NCBI GenBank assembly: GCA_965153355.1
Contig: OZ231127.1
Location: 23,808,001-23,872,000, forward strand
Length of the DNA stretch: 64,000 nucleotides
Source of the DNA: Flaccisagitta enflata
Lineage: Eukaryota; Chaetognatha; Sagittoidea; Aphragmophora
Direction of reading: 5' to 3'
Within the stretch, counting starts at the first letter, position 1; every line of letters begins with the position of its first letter. A program made the translations under genes and the position numbers. Below, one piece after another: positions 43,832 to 58,243 of the stretch. The notes beneath the pieces were generated by a model, which was not told where the DNA came from, searched no databases, and saw only the letters and a list, made by a program, of their open reading frames with translations.

Positions 43832-43978
43832 TTGTCGCAGACATCCGACTCACCTGGCCGTGTCGGTGGGTCCATCCGTCCATCCCTCCGTAACATTTTT
43901 GAAATCCGAGCGTTTTTCGCCCTACTGCTCCTGCCCAACCGTCCGCGACTGGATTGCCGTGTATCCGGCCTTGTTTTA
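43832..43978 (+). mobile_element. A-family hairpin element
   Basis: TTTTTGTCGCAGACATCCGA with a decayed hairpin, GTCC core, CTACTGCTCCTGCCCAACCG, TCCGCGACTGGATTGCCGTG and TATCCGGCCTTGTT. Confidence 0.85.
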
Positions 43979-44149
43979 GACCATCTTACACCTCTTTATC
44001 GAACACCGGGTATCTCTCAAAATCCTTTGACCAGCAGTACGTATATCGACTGGCGTACCCTGGCGGGCGTGGCCCTCTGACTTTCTGCCTTTGAAATAAA
44101 ACATCTCCACGTGAAAGAGAAGCAAGGACTTTATTTTACCCAAGGTCAA

Positions 44150-44335
44150 AATTCACCAGAGCGTATTTCGAGGGGCTGGCCGAGTGCTTTTTTGTGAAGC
44201 TGCCTTATTGCACAGTTAGTAATAACTACAAAATCATTGGTGGGGATTAGAATTCAATATTTTATAGGTGGGCAATTGGGCATGTTTTAAAAGCGGGTGC
44301 GATACAGTGGCACTCCTTTGTACGCATTTACACGT
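44150..44335. mobile_element. diverged relative of the 7749 MITE
   Basis: Shares GTGAAGCTGCCTTATTG, AATAACTA-AAATC and AAAGCGGGTGCG-type words with 7749-7922. Ends are degraded. Confidence 0.5.
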
Positions 44336-44859
44336 GTCAGGCCTCTTGATTGTTCTTTTCTGCCGACTAAAAAAATTCTCCCCTAAATAATGCCGACATA
44401 ACTCAAGGTTGGGATCAGCGGTCAATAATAGGAGTTGGCGGACCTGGGCCTAACAATTGCCTTCAGATCCCGACCAGGTCAATGCGTGCTCCCATACTCC
44501 CTGCGGCACCAATGTGGATGCGGAAATTCAAGTATTACAAGCGAGACGGTTTTTTTTAGTACTTGTATCACCACTATCCACTCTTTTGCGGGTGGCTAAA
44601 TGAAACACATGACGTGTTTAGAAATTTTACATGTGATTAAGATTTTATTTCATTTTAGTTCACAACATAAAGGATCAAGTTCTTTCTAAATCTTTAATTC
44701 AAACTCGCAGTCTTCCAACTCAACTAAGTTACACGAGAGCAGTCATCATAAAACTGCAATATGCAAATAATATCAATACTGACTGCAATTACCATCATTT
44801 CCATTTCGAGCTTCTCCTTCTTTTTCTTTTCTTTATTCCTCTTCCTCTTTGTCTTCTTC

Positions 44860-45000
44860 TTCTGCCTCTTTGTCTTCTTCTTCTTCTTCTTCTTCTTCTT
44901 CTTCTTCTTCTTCTTCTTCTTTTTCTTCTTCTTCTTCTCCTTCTCCTTCTCCTTCTTCTTCTTCTTCTTCTTCTTTTTCTCCGCCTCCTTCTTCTTCCAT
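44860..45000. repeat. (CTT)n microsatellite
   Basis: TTC repeats with CTCC variants. Confidence 0.95.
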
Positions 45001-45125
45001 CTTTTGGACCTGCCGATATCCCCCTTTCTCTGCCGAGAAGCGGCGCTGCTCGCTGCTCCAAAATCAAGAGGCCTGACACGTGTACCAGTAAAGGCGGCTC
45101 TCGCCGACAGTAAGGGCTGTAAGGG

Positions 45126-45126
<1 letters not shown>

Positions 45127-45195
<69 letters not shown>
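45127..45195. repeat. (GT)n microsatellite
   Basis: About 34 GT units followed by GCATGT variants. Confidence 0.97.
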
Positions 45196-45289
45196 ATGTG
45201 CATGTGCGTGTGTGCATGTGTGTGTTGTTTGTGTCTGTTTCGCTGTGTCTCTGTCGCTGTCTCTCTCTCTCTGTGGCTGTCACTCTCTG

Positions 45290-46090
<801 letters not shown>

Positions 46091-46099
46091 CCCTATGCC

Positions 46100-46848
46100 C
46101 TCTGCTGAACTCATTTTTGTTGTTACTTAGGGCCAAAAATTGAGATCAATGCAAAATATAGATCTTTGAAAAATGTGCCGAAAATGTGAGAAAATAAAAA
46201 AAGATTAAAAAATTCATAGCGCCTAAAGTATTGGTCCCACAGTGCCCTGCTTTTTTCCAGAAGGTGTAAAAAAGTGCCCTCTTTCACCCTGTACCAATTT
46301 CAACCCCAGCCACGGGCGAGCCTAGTTCTGACCCAACTTTCTCAAATTGGCGCAAGCGAAAAAGGGAAACATTAATTCTTAACCCTGGACTCAAAAAATC
46401 GAAAAACGTTTTTCGATTTTTTTCCCAACTAGATTTTTCTATTATTTCGCTATGTGGAATCTCTGACGCTTGATGAGGGATGTGGTAGTAGAGGGTAGCG
46501 TGAGGGAGGCAGGACATGGGGATGTTAGTGGTTAAAGCAAGGGAGGACGAGAGGAAGTTGAAGCAGGGGGGTAAGCCGAGATGAGGCGGTGTTTTTGATG
46601 TGGATATAAAATTCTTTTGTTGAGGCTGCAAAAAAGAAAAGGGAAGACGTCGTCTTTGCGTCGTAATTGAGACGAATTTGAACCATGTGGTCTCCTTTTA
46701 TGGAATCCAGGCGTAGACGGATATGTGTATAAGAGCCGGCAGAAAAACCAGCAGGAAAGAAGGATAACACATGCACGCGCTCTCTCGCTTTCCTACGCCC
46801 GCCCTGCCGCCGACAATGCTTTATGGCCGGGGAGGAAACGGGGAGGAA

Positions 46849-46850
<2 letters not shown>
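46100..46850. other. unique intergenic DNA
   Basis: No exon recognised on either strand. Confidence 0.4.

Positions 46851-46852
<2 letters not shown>

Positions 46853-46936
<84 letters not shown>
46853..46936. repeat. (GA)n microsatellite
   Basis: About 84 bp with one GAGG interruption. Confidence 0.97.
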
Positions 46937-47099
46937 TAAAAATGGGAAAAAGGAAGATTGGATACATGCTGTAAAGGACCAAGAAGCGATACACTTTCCG
47001 TCAAAGAAAGGAACAAAACGAAGGATAAAGGACACTTCCTAAGTGCTTTGTTTAAAACAAGACATCGCCGCGGCTGAAAGGAACCGCGATTTTCAAGGA

Positions 47100-47203
47100 G
47101 GCGTAACGGACGGACGTAAAGACAAACGGACCGACCGACCGACCGACCGACCGACGGACAGACCCTCTTATAGAGATTGGTTCCTGACGGACGCATCTAA
47201 AAA
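47100..47203 (-). mobile_element. A/C-type hairpin-end fragment
   Basis: GCGTAACGGACGGACGTAAA, GACC core, CAGACCCTCTTATAGAGATT and GACGGACGCATCTAAAAA. Confidence 0.65.
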
Positions 47204-47315
47204 CCCTTAAAACTTCATACTTTAAAAATCTCGAAAAAGCAAAAATATTTAGCTTAAGCTGTTGTGACATTGCATTAGATTGAAGTTCAACACCCCATTC
47301 ACTTACCTAAACGGG

Positions 47316-47690
47316 TTAGGGTTAACCCAAACCCTAACCCTAACCTCTCCACTCCAACCCTAACCCTCAACCCTAACCCTAACCCGCAACATATACCTCC
47401 AAAGTGAAGTCAAACCCTAACCCTAACCCTAACCCTAACCCGCAACATAAACCTCCAAAAAAAAGTTTAACCCTAACCCTAACCCTGACCCGCAACATAT
47501 ACCTCAAAACAGAAGTCAAACCCTAACCCTTACCCTAACCCTAACCCATATACCTCCAAAGTGAAGTCAAATAAGGTTAGGGTTTGGAGGTTAGGGTTAG
47601 GGTTTGGAGGTTAGGGTTAATGTTTCAGTAAGTGAGCGACATGCACCCGCTCATGAGCGTCGCGGGTAAGGGTTAGGGTTAGGGTTAGCG
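47316..47690. repeat. telomere-like (CCCTAA)n / (TTAGGG)n block with interspersed unit
   Basis: CCCTAA runs to about 47550, alternating with a ~30-bp word CCGCAACATATACCTCCAAA plus GTGAAGTCAAA four times. The strand of the repeat then flips to TTAGGG from 47574 to 47690. Confidence 0.93.
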
Positions 47691-48162
47691 TTTTAGGAAA
47701 GTATAGCACTTTTACGCTTGAGGTTTAAACCGCTGATTTGACTACCAATGAAAGCAAATTACTTCGCCTGACAACAAGGAACTTCTTGACTGTGACTGAG
47801 CAAAAAAATGTCACAAACAAGGTCGTATACAATCCCCCAGTCGCGGACGGGTGGGCAGGGGCAGAATCACAAAAAACCGCTGACATTTAGGGGTTTTGGG
47901 TGCGGTTATGGATTCTTGGCAAAAACAAGTTCACTACGGCAGCTAAGTGTCATCCACTTTGACCGTATTACATTGCGTCAAAGACGGACTAGCCGGAGTG
48001 AAAGTACGTGGTCATGATTGAATAGCGCATGGGAATTGTGATAATGTACATAATCTTGGCTCGGACTTTCGATTCCGGGCCGAGAGAGATGATAGGAAAC
48101 GGAAGTCGGCAGAGGGAATATTGGAAGATGAGAAATGACCAATGGAATCCTACAAGCGATAT

Positions 48163-48167
<5 letters not shown>

Positions 48168-48256
<89 letters not shown>
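48168..48256. repeat. (GA)n-(CA)n compound microsatellite
   Basis: GA to 48195, then CA to 48256. Confidence 0.97.
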
Positions 48257-48260
<4 letters not shown>

Positions 48261-48312
48261 CTTAAAGACAGAGAGACAATCAGGCAGACCTACATATGGA
48301 CAGACCAGTAGA

Positions 48313-49543
48313 ACAAGTGAAGCGGGGTCACAATATTGTTGCGGAGGGTTGGCCGGGGCATCCAACCCTTACCCCGCCCTATGCCCCCTCACCAACGCAC
48401 ATATCCAAACTAGTCATCCAAGGATCGCACATGGTCAGCGGTACCCGATGCCCTGCTGGGAGTGATCCAGTGAAAAAGTGGAGTGAGAGCAGGGCAGCGG
48501 CCCCAAAGGGCCGATGTCCTGTAGAACACAGGGGGGAATTTCCATACGTCCTGAGGGGGCATGTTTCAGTCCTTAGATGACTGATTTAGGCCACTGAAGG
48601 CATATTTGAAGGCTGGAGGGCAGAATTAAGGCTTGGAGAGCCGATTTGAGGTTTGGAGGGCAAATTTAAGCCATGGAGGGCTGATTTTATGCTTGGAGGG
48701 CTAATTGAAGGTCTGGAAGGCAGATTTGAGGCCTGGAGATCAGATTTGAGGTGGGGGGGGCTGATTTGAAGCCTGGAGGGCTAAATTGAGGGTTCGGAGG
48801 GCAAATTTGAGGGCTGGGAGGACAAATTTGAGGCCAATGGGGGGGGGACGGACGGACGGAAGGACGGACGGACGGACGGACGGACGTATGGAAATTCCCC
48901 CCTGTGTTCTACAGGACATCGGCCCTTTGGGGCCGCTGCCCAAGCATCTTAAACGCTCGCTTTCCGCTTTTGGGCAGCGGCCCCAAAGAAACACATCTGC
49001 TTCAGACGTGTCCGTCCGTCCTTCCGTCCTTCCGTCCCTTGTCAGCCTCAATTCTGCAGTCTTAGGCCTGATTTTGGCCCCCTGAGCCATCAAATTAGCC
49101 CTTTCAGACCTCAATTTAGCCCTTGAGAGCTCAAATCAGCTCTTTGGACCTCATATATGCCCTCAAGATTGGAAATCAGCCCTCCAGACCTCAAATCAGC
49201 CCTCAAATCAAACCTTCAGGCCTCAAATTTGTCCTCTAGGCCTCAAGCCTGCCCCCCAAACCTCAAATCTGCTCTTTTGGGCTAAATCCTGCCATCCCAA
49301 CTTCAAATCTGCCTCAGGACGTCTCGAAATTCACCCCTGTGTCCTACAGGACATCGGCCCTTTGGGGCCGCTGCCCTGCTCTCACTCCACTACATAACTT
49401 GATCACTCCAGCAGGGCATCGGGTACCGCTGACCATGTGCGATCCTTGGATGACTAGTTGACTTGTGCTTTACGGACCAATGGACCAACGGACCAACCAA
49501 CTTACAAAGCATCTTAAAGACCTGCGTGTCCGCAACCAGAAAA
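48313..49543 (-). mobile_element. C-family element interrupted by a D-family insertion
   Basis: Left part AACAAGTGAAGCGGGGTCAC with ATATTGTTGCGGAGGGTTGG to about 48407; right part ACGGACCAATGGACCAACGG to CCTGCGTGTCCGCAACCAGA after 49459. Together they make one C copy of ordinary length. Confidence 0.8.
48408..49459. mobile_element. D-family element with ~150-bp inverted ends
   Basis: Left arm 48408-48558 begins AACTAGTCATCCAAGGATCG; right arm 49313-49459 is its near-complete complement. A third copy of the inner arm (GGACGTATGGAAATTCCCCC ... GCAGC) lies at 48886-48960. Between arms are 20-bp units such as GGAGGGCTGATTTGAGGCCT. Non-coding. Confidence 0.85.
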
Positions 49544-49559
49544 GAACGAGCGAAAAATA

Positions 49560-51162
<1,603 letters not shown>

Positions 51163-51302
51163 ACGGATCCCGTTTCACCATGACTAACACGCGCGCGCGC
51201 GCTTCACAGTTACACGCAACGCGGCCCTGAACGCGCGCCCGAACGCGCAAATGCCATGGAACACTGTTATCCTTCTTGCCCGTTGTATACTCCAGTTACG
51301 AA

Positions 51303-51306
<4 letters not shown>

Positions 51307-51353
<47 letters not shown>
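51307..51353. repeat. (GA)n microsatellite
   Basis: About 47 bp pure GA. Confidence 0.97.
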
Positions 51354-51355
<2 letters not shown>

Positions 51356-51634
51356 ATGATTTCTGGACCTGTTTCCTCTTCTTCGGATTATGGGTTTGCC
51401 TTTTAGTAAGGAAAAGAGTTTTTTTTGTATCTTTTGATTATGCGCGAAATCTATCTACGTCACAAACAACTGGCTCTAATTGATGGAGAAATTAAAGATT
51501 CAGAAAGGAAAAAGAACGACAAAAACAACAACTAAGAAACATGAAGAAGAAAAAGCCAAATGTACTGCCGGAGAAAAGGGGAAAAAGATAAATCAAAATG
51601 AATGGATGCTCACTTCTATAATCCGCTATGCTGC

Positions 51635-51840
51635 TCAGTTGATCAGTCGGTCGGTTGATCAGTCGGTTGGTCCGACAGTCGATTGGTCGGTCTGTCGGTC
51701 TGTCGGTCGCCGTTAGCTTTTTGACGTTTACGGACGGTTTTTGCATCACTGCACCTGCCCAAATGCTTCAACTAGCCTTTTTGATCACTGCCCTTGCCGA
51801 GCTGCACGCGCCTTGGGTAGCTGTGTATCCGGCCTTGTAT
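51635..51840 (+). mobile_element. A-family hairpin element
   Basis: GATCAGTCGGTCGG core, TTTTTGCATCACTGCACCTG, GAGCTGCACGCGCC, and GGTAGCTGTGTATCCGGCCT ending TGTAT. The hairpin end is degraded. Confidence 0.75.
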
Positions 51841-52117
51841 TGTTCTTGATTCATCCCGGAATTATTCAAGATCGTCTTGGCTTAAAGAGCAGAACTGAGA
51901 TACACAGTATCTCGATTAGTGGTAATTGCTCTCCAATTTCCAATACCTATTTGAATTTCTATTCTTTACACATGAAACCGTGGAATTCTTTTCGTTTTGA
52001 TTGAATACTGAAATTTCGTATTCTAATCATCAATGCTTGGCTGAGATTCTGTGCACAAATGTTTGTGTTCGTTTATTTGTGTTTGTATAGGTGTTTGCGA
52101 TTGCGTTTGTTTGTGTT

Positions 52118-52548
<431 letters not shown>

Positions 52549-52728
52549 TTTGGTCTCTCACATCGATGTCGCTGAAAATTCCTCTCTCAAGGATTTCTGT
52601 TTCGTTCTGAATGCTCTTCTTTTTTATTTTTTTTATCGAAGTCGATTTTCCTTTTCCGTTATTGCATCTGTTATTGGCATTTTGCCCGGTTTGACTTACG
52701 CTCTGCTTCCTTTGCCCACTCGTTCAAT

Positions 52729-52852
52729 CCAGTCGCGGCCGGTTGGGCAGGAGCAGTAATGCGAAAACCGCTCGGAATTTAAAAATGTGACGGACCGACG
52801 GACCGATGAACCGACCTACCTACCGACCGACACGGCAAGGAGTAGTGCCTTG
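52729..52852 (-). mobile_element. A-family element
   Basis: CAGTCGCGGCCGGTTGGGCA, GGAGCAGTAATGCGAAAACC, GACC core, and CACGGCAAGGAGTAGTGCC in place of the hairpin. Confidence 0.75.
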
Positions 52853-53058
52853 TGACCACAACTTGAAATAAAGACGTTTATTGTACAAGCAAGCAACTCA
52901 GTCAAGCACAATACAAAAAAATGGTATGGATTCACAGCAAAGAAATCCTAATAGGCTAATAGCATTTATTTCGATTCAAAGGATAACCAGTCGCCCTAGG
53001 GCAATATGTGGTCAGCGATACCCGTTGCCCTGCTTCGTATATGGGGGGGGGGGACGAC

Positions 53059-53753
53059 GTCCTGTAGAACACAGGGGGACTTTCGTTCGTCCGTCCATCC
53101 GTCCGGCCGGCCGTCCGGCTGGCTGTCCATCTGTCCGTCTGTCCATCCGTCCATCTGTTCGGGCCTCGAGGCTGGGATTTGAGCCTGGAGGCTGGGATTT
53201 GAGCCTGGAGGCTGGGATTTGAGCCTGGAGGCTGGGATCTGAGCCTGGAGGCTGGGATTTCAGCCTTGAGGCTGGGATTTGAGCCTGGAGGCTGGGGTTT
53301 GAGCCTGGAGGCTGGGATTTGAGCCTGGAGGCTGTGATTTGAGCCCGGAGGCTGGAATTTGAGCATGAAGGCTGGGATTTGAGCCTGGTGGCTAGAATTT
53401 GAACCTGGAGGCTCGAATTTGAGCCTCAAGGCTTTGATTTGAGCCTCAAGGCTGGGATTAGAGCCTTGAGGCTGGGATTTGAGCCTTGAGGCTAGTACTT
53501 GAGCCTGGAGGCTGGGATTTGAGCCTGGAGGCTGGATTTTGAGCCTAGAGGCTGGGATTTGAGCCTGGAGGCTGGGGTTTGAGCCTGGAGGCTGGGATTT
53601 GAGCCTGGAGGCTGGGATTTGAGCCTGGAGGCTGGGATTTGAATCTTGAGGGTGGGATTTGGGCCTTGAGGCCGGGATTTGAGCCTCAAGACGGGGGGGG
53701 GGGGGACTGACGCACGGACGAAGGAACGAAAGTCCCCCTGTGTTCTACAGGAC
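53059..53753. mobile_element. D-family element with hairpin-unit array
   Basis: Left arm GTCCTGTAGAACACAGGGGG then ACTTTCGTTCGTCC; right arm, complementary, ends at 53753. Between them, 53161-53695, are about 27 tandem 20-bp units GAGCCTGGAGGCTGGGATTT. Each unit has AGCCT and AGGCT arms around a 2-nt loop. Confidence 0.88.
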
Positions 53754-53759
53754 ATCGTT

Positions 53760-54240
53760 TCCTTTTGGGCGGCTGCCCAAAAAAGCAATTGCACAAAGAA
53801 CTGTGCAAAAGTATATGCATGTTTACAAGGAACCTGTGTCATGATCTAGTTCGAGATGGTGGTATGGTCTTTCCTGGTTCCGTTTTGTCAGTTTTTGCCC
53901 ATCTATTAATTTGTCCATCCAAATCCTATCTCCATAACCACACCGTCGCTCGTTAGCCTTAAGTAACGAAGCCCTACCGTCAAATGCTGTGAGGATAGTC
54001 CCAGAGTCAGCAGATATGTTTGAAGGTTGGCGCAGAAGGTGGGGAGTAAAATCAAATGGAGAAAATTCGAAATAGATGTTCAATGAAACATTGTTCATCG
54101 AAAGGCTCAAACCACCGGATGGTGAATAAAGGGAATGACCACGCTTAACAAAACTCAGGATGGCAATCACTCCGCCAATCAGGTTTCCACTGCGCAGTTT
54201 TTCAACGCCTAAGGTCTAAGTTTACTGCAGTCGGTTATAC
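53760..54240. other. unique intergenic DNA
   Basis: No exon recognised; a 115-codon minus-strand frame at 53823-54170 lacks family features. Confidence 0.4.
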
Positions 54241-54930
54241 GGTAAATCAAAAAAGTCACCTTGTTTTCTAACCATAGCAAAACAAATAACGAAACTACCG
54301 GTTTTGATGATTTTTATTATAGTGAAGTTCTCAACTATAGAAATTCCATGACCGTTTGAAAGCTCTGATCTTTCAAATGCGACGTTACTGGTCATTCTAG
54401 CTTTATTCGTTTAGAAATGGCACAAGAATGAATGAAAACATTGCCCTCTGCTGTTTGCGGTCCGATTAAAAAAATGGTTTTGAAAAAAAAGCTGTTCACT
54501 TTTTAACGGTTTGAGATACAGATCTGGGATTGGTCTAAAATGAAAACATTGCCCTCTGCTGTTTGCGGTCCGATTCAATAAAAAGGTTTTGAAAAAAAAG
54601 CTGTTCACTTTTTAACAGTTTGAGATACAGATCTGGGATTGGTCTAAGATGAAACAAATCTTGGAATTAAGATAAAAGTTCAAATTATTTGTTTTTATCT
54701 TTTGAATAAGCTAACAAAAAGGAACAACTTCTACAACTTCAACATTCATGACCACCTCTTCTTTATCATTTTGTCATATCTTAACGAATAAAGATAGAAC
54801 AGCCAGCATGGTCTCATTTTGCAGATCTTTCGCAAGACTTTAAACCGGTCATGGATTTTGCTGTTTCTCTCATTGGATGAATATTAAACTCTGAAAAACA
54901 TTTTCTTCCGTTTTTTTTTGCTACGGCTAT
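54240..54930. mobile_element. E-family element with 113-bp internal tandem duplication
   Basis: Contains GACCGTTTGAAAGCTCTGAT and TTTATTCGTTTAGAAATGG words of the family. TGAAAACATTGCCCTCTGCT ... ATCTGGGATTGGTCTAA is present twice, at about 54435 and 54540. Ends are not sharply defined. Confidence 0.6.
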
Positions 54931-55289
54931 GTCCATCTACTGGAGACTGGAGAGACCACCTTTTCTTTGTATATGTGAATGGGCCGGAACGAGAATGGTG
55001 ATGTAAAATCATTCCGTTAAAAATGACCTTTTTTTCATCTTCATTTATTAGAATTTAAATGTTTGTGTCTTTTTTTCCCTTTGTTTAACATCACTGGAGG
55101 TTTTACTTCTTTGTCTCTCTTTTCTTTTAACTTACCCGTGATTTATATGTCTTCTTTCCCCTCCTTTAGTTTAAATTCCTGCCTGATTTAACGTCTTCTT
55201 TTCCTTGTTTTCTTCTCACCTGCGCCCATAAAAATGAGAATTTCCTTCTCACTCAACTCAACGTTGAGTTTTCAAGAGTCTTCTCTTCT

Positions 55290-55690
55290 CCTGTCCTTTG
55301 TCACTTCTCGTCACTCGTCCTTTATCACTCCTCTTCACTTGTCATCTGTCACTTCTCGTCACTTGTCCTTTATCACTTCTCTTCACTTGTCCTTTATCAC
55401 TTCTCTTCACTTGTCCTTTATCACCTCTCGTCACTTTTCCATTATCACTTCTCGTCACTTGTTCAATATCACTTCTCTTCACTTGTGCGTTATCTTTTCT
55501 CTTCTCCTATCCTTTATGGCTTTTCTTCACTTGTCTTTTATCCTTTCCCTTCACTTGTCCTTTATCCTTCCTCATTACTTGTCCTCTATGACTCCTCTAT
55601 ATCACTCTTCTTCACTTGTCCATTATCACTCCTCATCACTTATCCTTTATCACTTCTCTTCACTTGTCCTTTAAGGCTTTATACTTTCTC
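55290..55690. repeat. 24-bp minisatellite
   Basis: About 16 copies of TTTATCACTTCTCTTCACTT plus GTCC. The array resumes at 56118-56200 beyond an insertion. Because 24 is a multiple of three, Ser/Leu/His frames stay open across it. Confidence 0.93.
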
Positions 55691-55705
55691 TTAACGTATC
55701 CTTTT

Positions 55706-56112
55706 CTACTCGACTAAAAAAAAAAGCCGCACCCTATTTTGAGTTGATGACTGAGAAAAAAAAATCATTAAAATATTTTTCTGTTGAAATGATTTTAAAG
55801 ATTTTCAATTTTGTTTTCTTTCTAGGCCAATCCCAGATCTGTATCTCAAATGGTTTAGGAGCTAGAGCTTGTCAAAGTTATCTTCCAATTTGTAAAGATA
55901 CTCAGTTTTCAATAAGATTGCAAATTGATAATGACGATGTTTCTACTCATCCTCATACCATTTCTAAACGAATAAAGCTAGAATTGCCAGATTAGAGCCA
56001 AATGAAAGCTTTTCAAGAGCTTTCTAACGATCTAAGACTTTAATTAGTTATTTTTAAATACAATATGATAATTTGCTCTTTAAAAGTGCGGCTTTTTTCT
56101 TGAGTCGAGTAG
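55706..56112. mobile_element. E-like MITE inserted in the 24-bp minisatellite
   Basis: CTACTCGACTAAAAA and AGCCGCAC at the left, GTGCGGCT and AGTCGAGTAG at the right. Minisatellite on both sides. The interior shares ATCCCAGATCTGTATCTCAA with the 54-kb copy. Confidence 0.75.
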
Positions 56113-56449
56113 TATCATTCCTTTTTATCACTCTTCTTCACTTGTCCTTTATCACTTCTCTTCACTTGTCTTTTATCCTTTCTCTTCTCCTGTCCCTATT
56201 CACTTCGCTGCTTCCGGTCTTTTTTTTAGTGCCTACTCATTTGGCCTCTTGCTTTCCACTGATCCTTTAAACAAGGCCGCGGGCGGCACAGGTTTTTTTT
56301 TTATTTACATTTTTATGGCTGCTCAGGTGGGGTTTGGAACGGAAACAAGGCCATGTAGTTGAATCCCAGACAACCCAGGGAAGACTAGTAGTCAAAACCG
56401 ACATTCAAATGAATTGAAAAAAAATATTGTTATTTTCTATTTGTATATA

Positions 56450-57214
56450 CCCTGTCTTCAAAATCAACTGCAACCAACAAAAGATGTATTGCACGAAAAC
56501 TATGCATATTTTGAAATTCGGGTTTGTTCTATCTATTAGCATATTACCTGCGGTTATTCCATGCAAAATTTCAGCACCTGAAGCCAAGTAGTTTAGCTTC
56601 TATAATATTTTGTAAAAATTACCACAAATTCATCAAAATATTGGGATTTTGACTTAGAATAAAGGAGAAAAAATAGAGCAAATAGAGCAAATTGAGCAAA
56701 TATTGATACAAAATGTTTAAGCTGATCCCAACGGAGGTTCTTTTGCTTACAAATTTGTTTTTTTATCAAATGATGTACAATTTTAAGAAATTTCTAACAT
56801 AAAAAATTAATTTTTAACATGAAAATTTAGCGAAACATGAAAAATCTTGAAAAAACAATAAAAAAACATATTGAATTTTGTTCTTTTTGTTGTTTTTTTA
56901 ATCGAGCATGATCCCCTGCAAAAAATCTTTAATTTGAGTCCAATCCCAGAATTCTAGCTCAAAGCGTTTAGAAATTATATAGGTTTAAAGTGGAAGACCT
57001 CCTTTCTAGTCTGAAATGAAAAACTGTCAAGCAAGATAAGGGTTTTTACTTGAAACTGGCATAGAAGCTAAACTATTTGACTATAGGTGCTGAAATTTTG
57101 CATGAAAAAACCGCAGGTAATTTGCTACTAGATAGAACAAATCCAAATGAACAGATATGAATAGTTTTCACGCAATATATCTTTTGTTGGTTGCAGTTGA
57201 TTTTGAAGACAGGG
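56450..57214. mobile_element. E-family element, 765 bp, TA-flanked, ~155-bp inverted ends
   Basis: CCCTGTCTTCAAAATCAACT at the left, complement ending AGACAGGG at 57214; TA on both sides. Inner arm words GTGCTGAAATTTTGCATG and AGAAGCTAAACTA pair with 56551-56604. Confidence 0.78.
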
Positions 57215-57359
57215 TACCAATGGTGGAAGTAGAACAAATTACAAAGTTAATTCGAAGTAGTAGTTTGAATAAAAGAGAACATCGAATTGGTTACCATTAT
57301 CGAAGTAAGCACTGAGCAGCCTAGTTGACAGCCTGGTGCTATAATCACCTGTTCTTATA

Positions 57360-57600
57360 TCAAAATATAGGTTTAACATGTCACTTTGCCTATTCTTATA
57401 TCAAAACAAAAGGTTTGACATGTCACTTTGCCTGTTCTTATATCAAAATAAAGGTTTAGCATGTCACTTCGCCTGTTCTTATATAAAAAAAAGGTTTAAC
57501 ATGTCACTTTGCCTGTTTTTATATAAAAAAAAGTTTAACATGTCACTTTGCCTGTTCTTATATCAATATAAAGGTTTAACAAGTCACTTCGCCTGTAACA
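57360..57600. repeat. ~42-bp minisatellite, about six copies
   Basis: ATGTCACTTTGCCTGTTCTT followed by ATATCAAAATAAAGGTTTAAC variants. Confidence 0.92.
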
Positions 57601-57609
57601 ATGACTTCT

Positions 57610-58045
57610 AAAACATCCCCAAGAGAACGAGAAAGGAAAAAAGCTGGACGTGTTCTAGACAAATTTGACCATAAAAAGGCAATTTAAAGGCAGTGGGGGG
57701 ATTTTGTCCAAATCGCCTCGGGAGCGGTGGACAATCTCGATCAATCTTCATCCAACGTTAGAAAATGATGAATCGACCAAAATGGACATCAATGAATTAT
57801 GCAAACCAGAGAGATAAACCAACCATGATCAACGTCGGGAAACCAAAGCTAACATCGTTGGTCGCTGATGATTCCAAGGGTAATCGCTAATCAATCCCGA
57901 ATGCAATGATTCCATGGGTAATCAATCCCGAATAAAGCCTCGCGCCACTCGGTTTGAATCACGATCATGTGAACTGACGCAATGATTTCATACACGCGAA
58001 GAAAAATGATCGGCTTGGTCCTTCTGAGTTTGGAAGATACAGATT
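57610..58045. other. unique intergenic DNA
   Basis: Nothing recognised beyond a small ATGATTCCA-GGGTAATC duplication near 57868-57922. Confidence 0.35.
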
Positions 58046-58048
58046 TTA

Positions 58049-58243
58049 ATTGGCAACAAGGCCTGATACACGGCTACCGAAGTCGCGTGCGGGTGGGCAG
58101 GGGCCATATTTGAGGTCACTAGACCATTAGGGCAAGAGCAGTGAGATCCAAAAATAAAATCATAAAAAAAGTAAAGTGTGGCCAACATAGCGACCAACCC
58201 ACCCACAAAGCGGGGTGTAAAGTCGCGTGCACGCGACTAAAAA
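58049..58243 (-). mobile_element. A-family hairpin element
   Basis: AACAAGGCCTGATACACGGC, CGAAGTCGCGTGCGGGTGGG; right AAAGTCGCGTGCACGCGACT then AAAAA. Confidence 0.9.

Noticed and set aside
53161-53695. CRISPR-like regular array
   Set aside because: Units are directly contiguous 20-mers without unique spacers, in an animal genome, between inverted arms of a mobile element.
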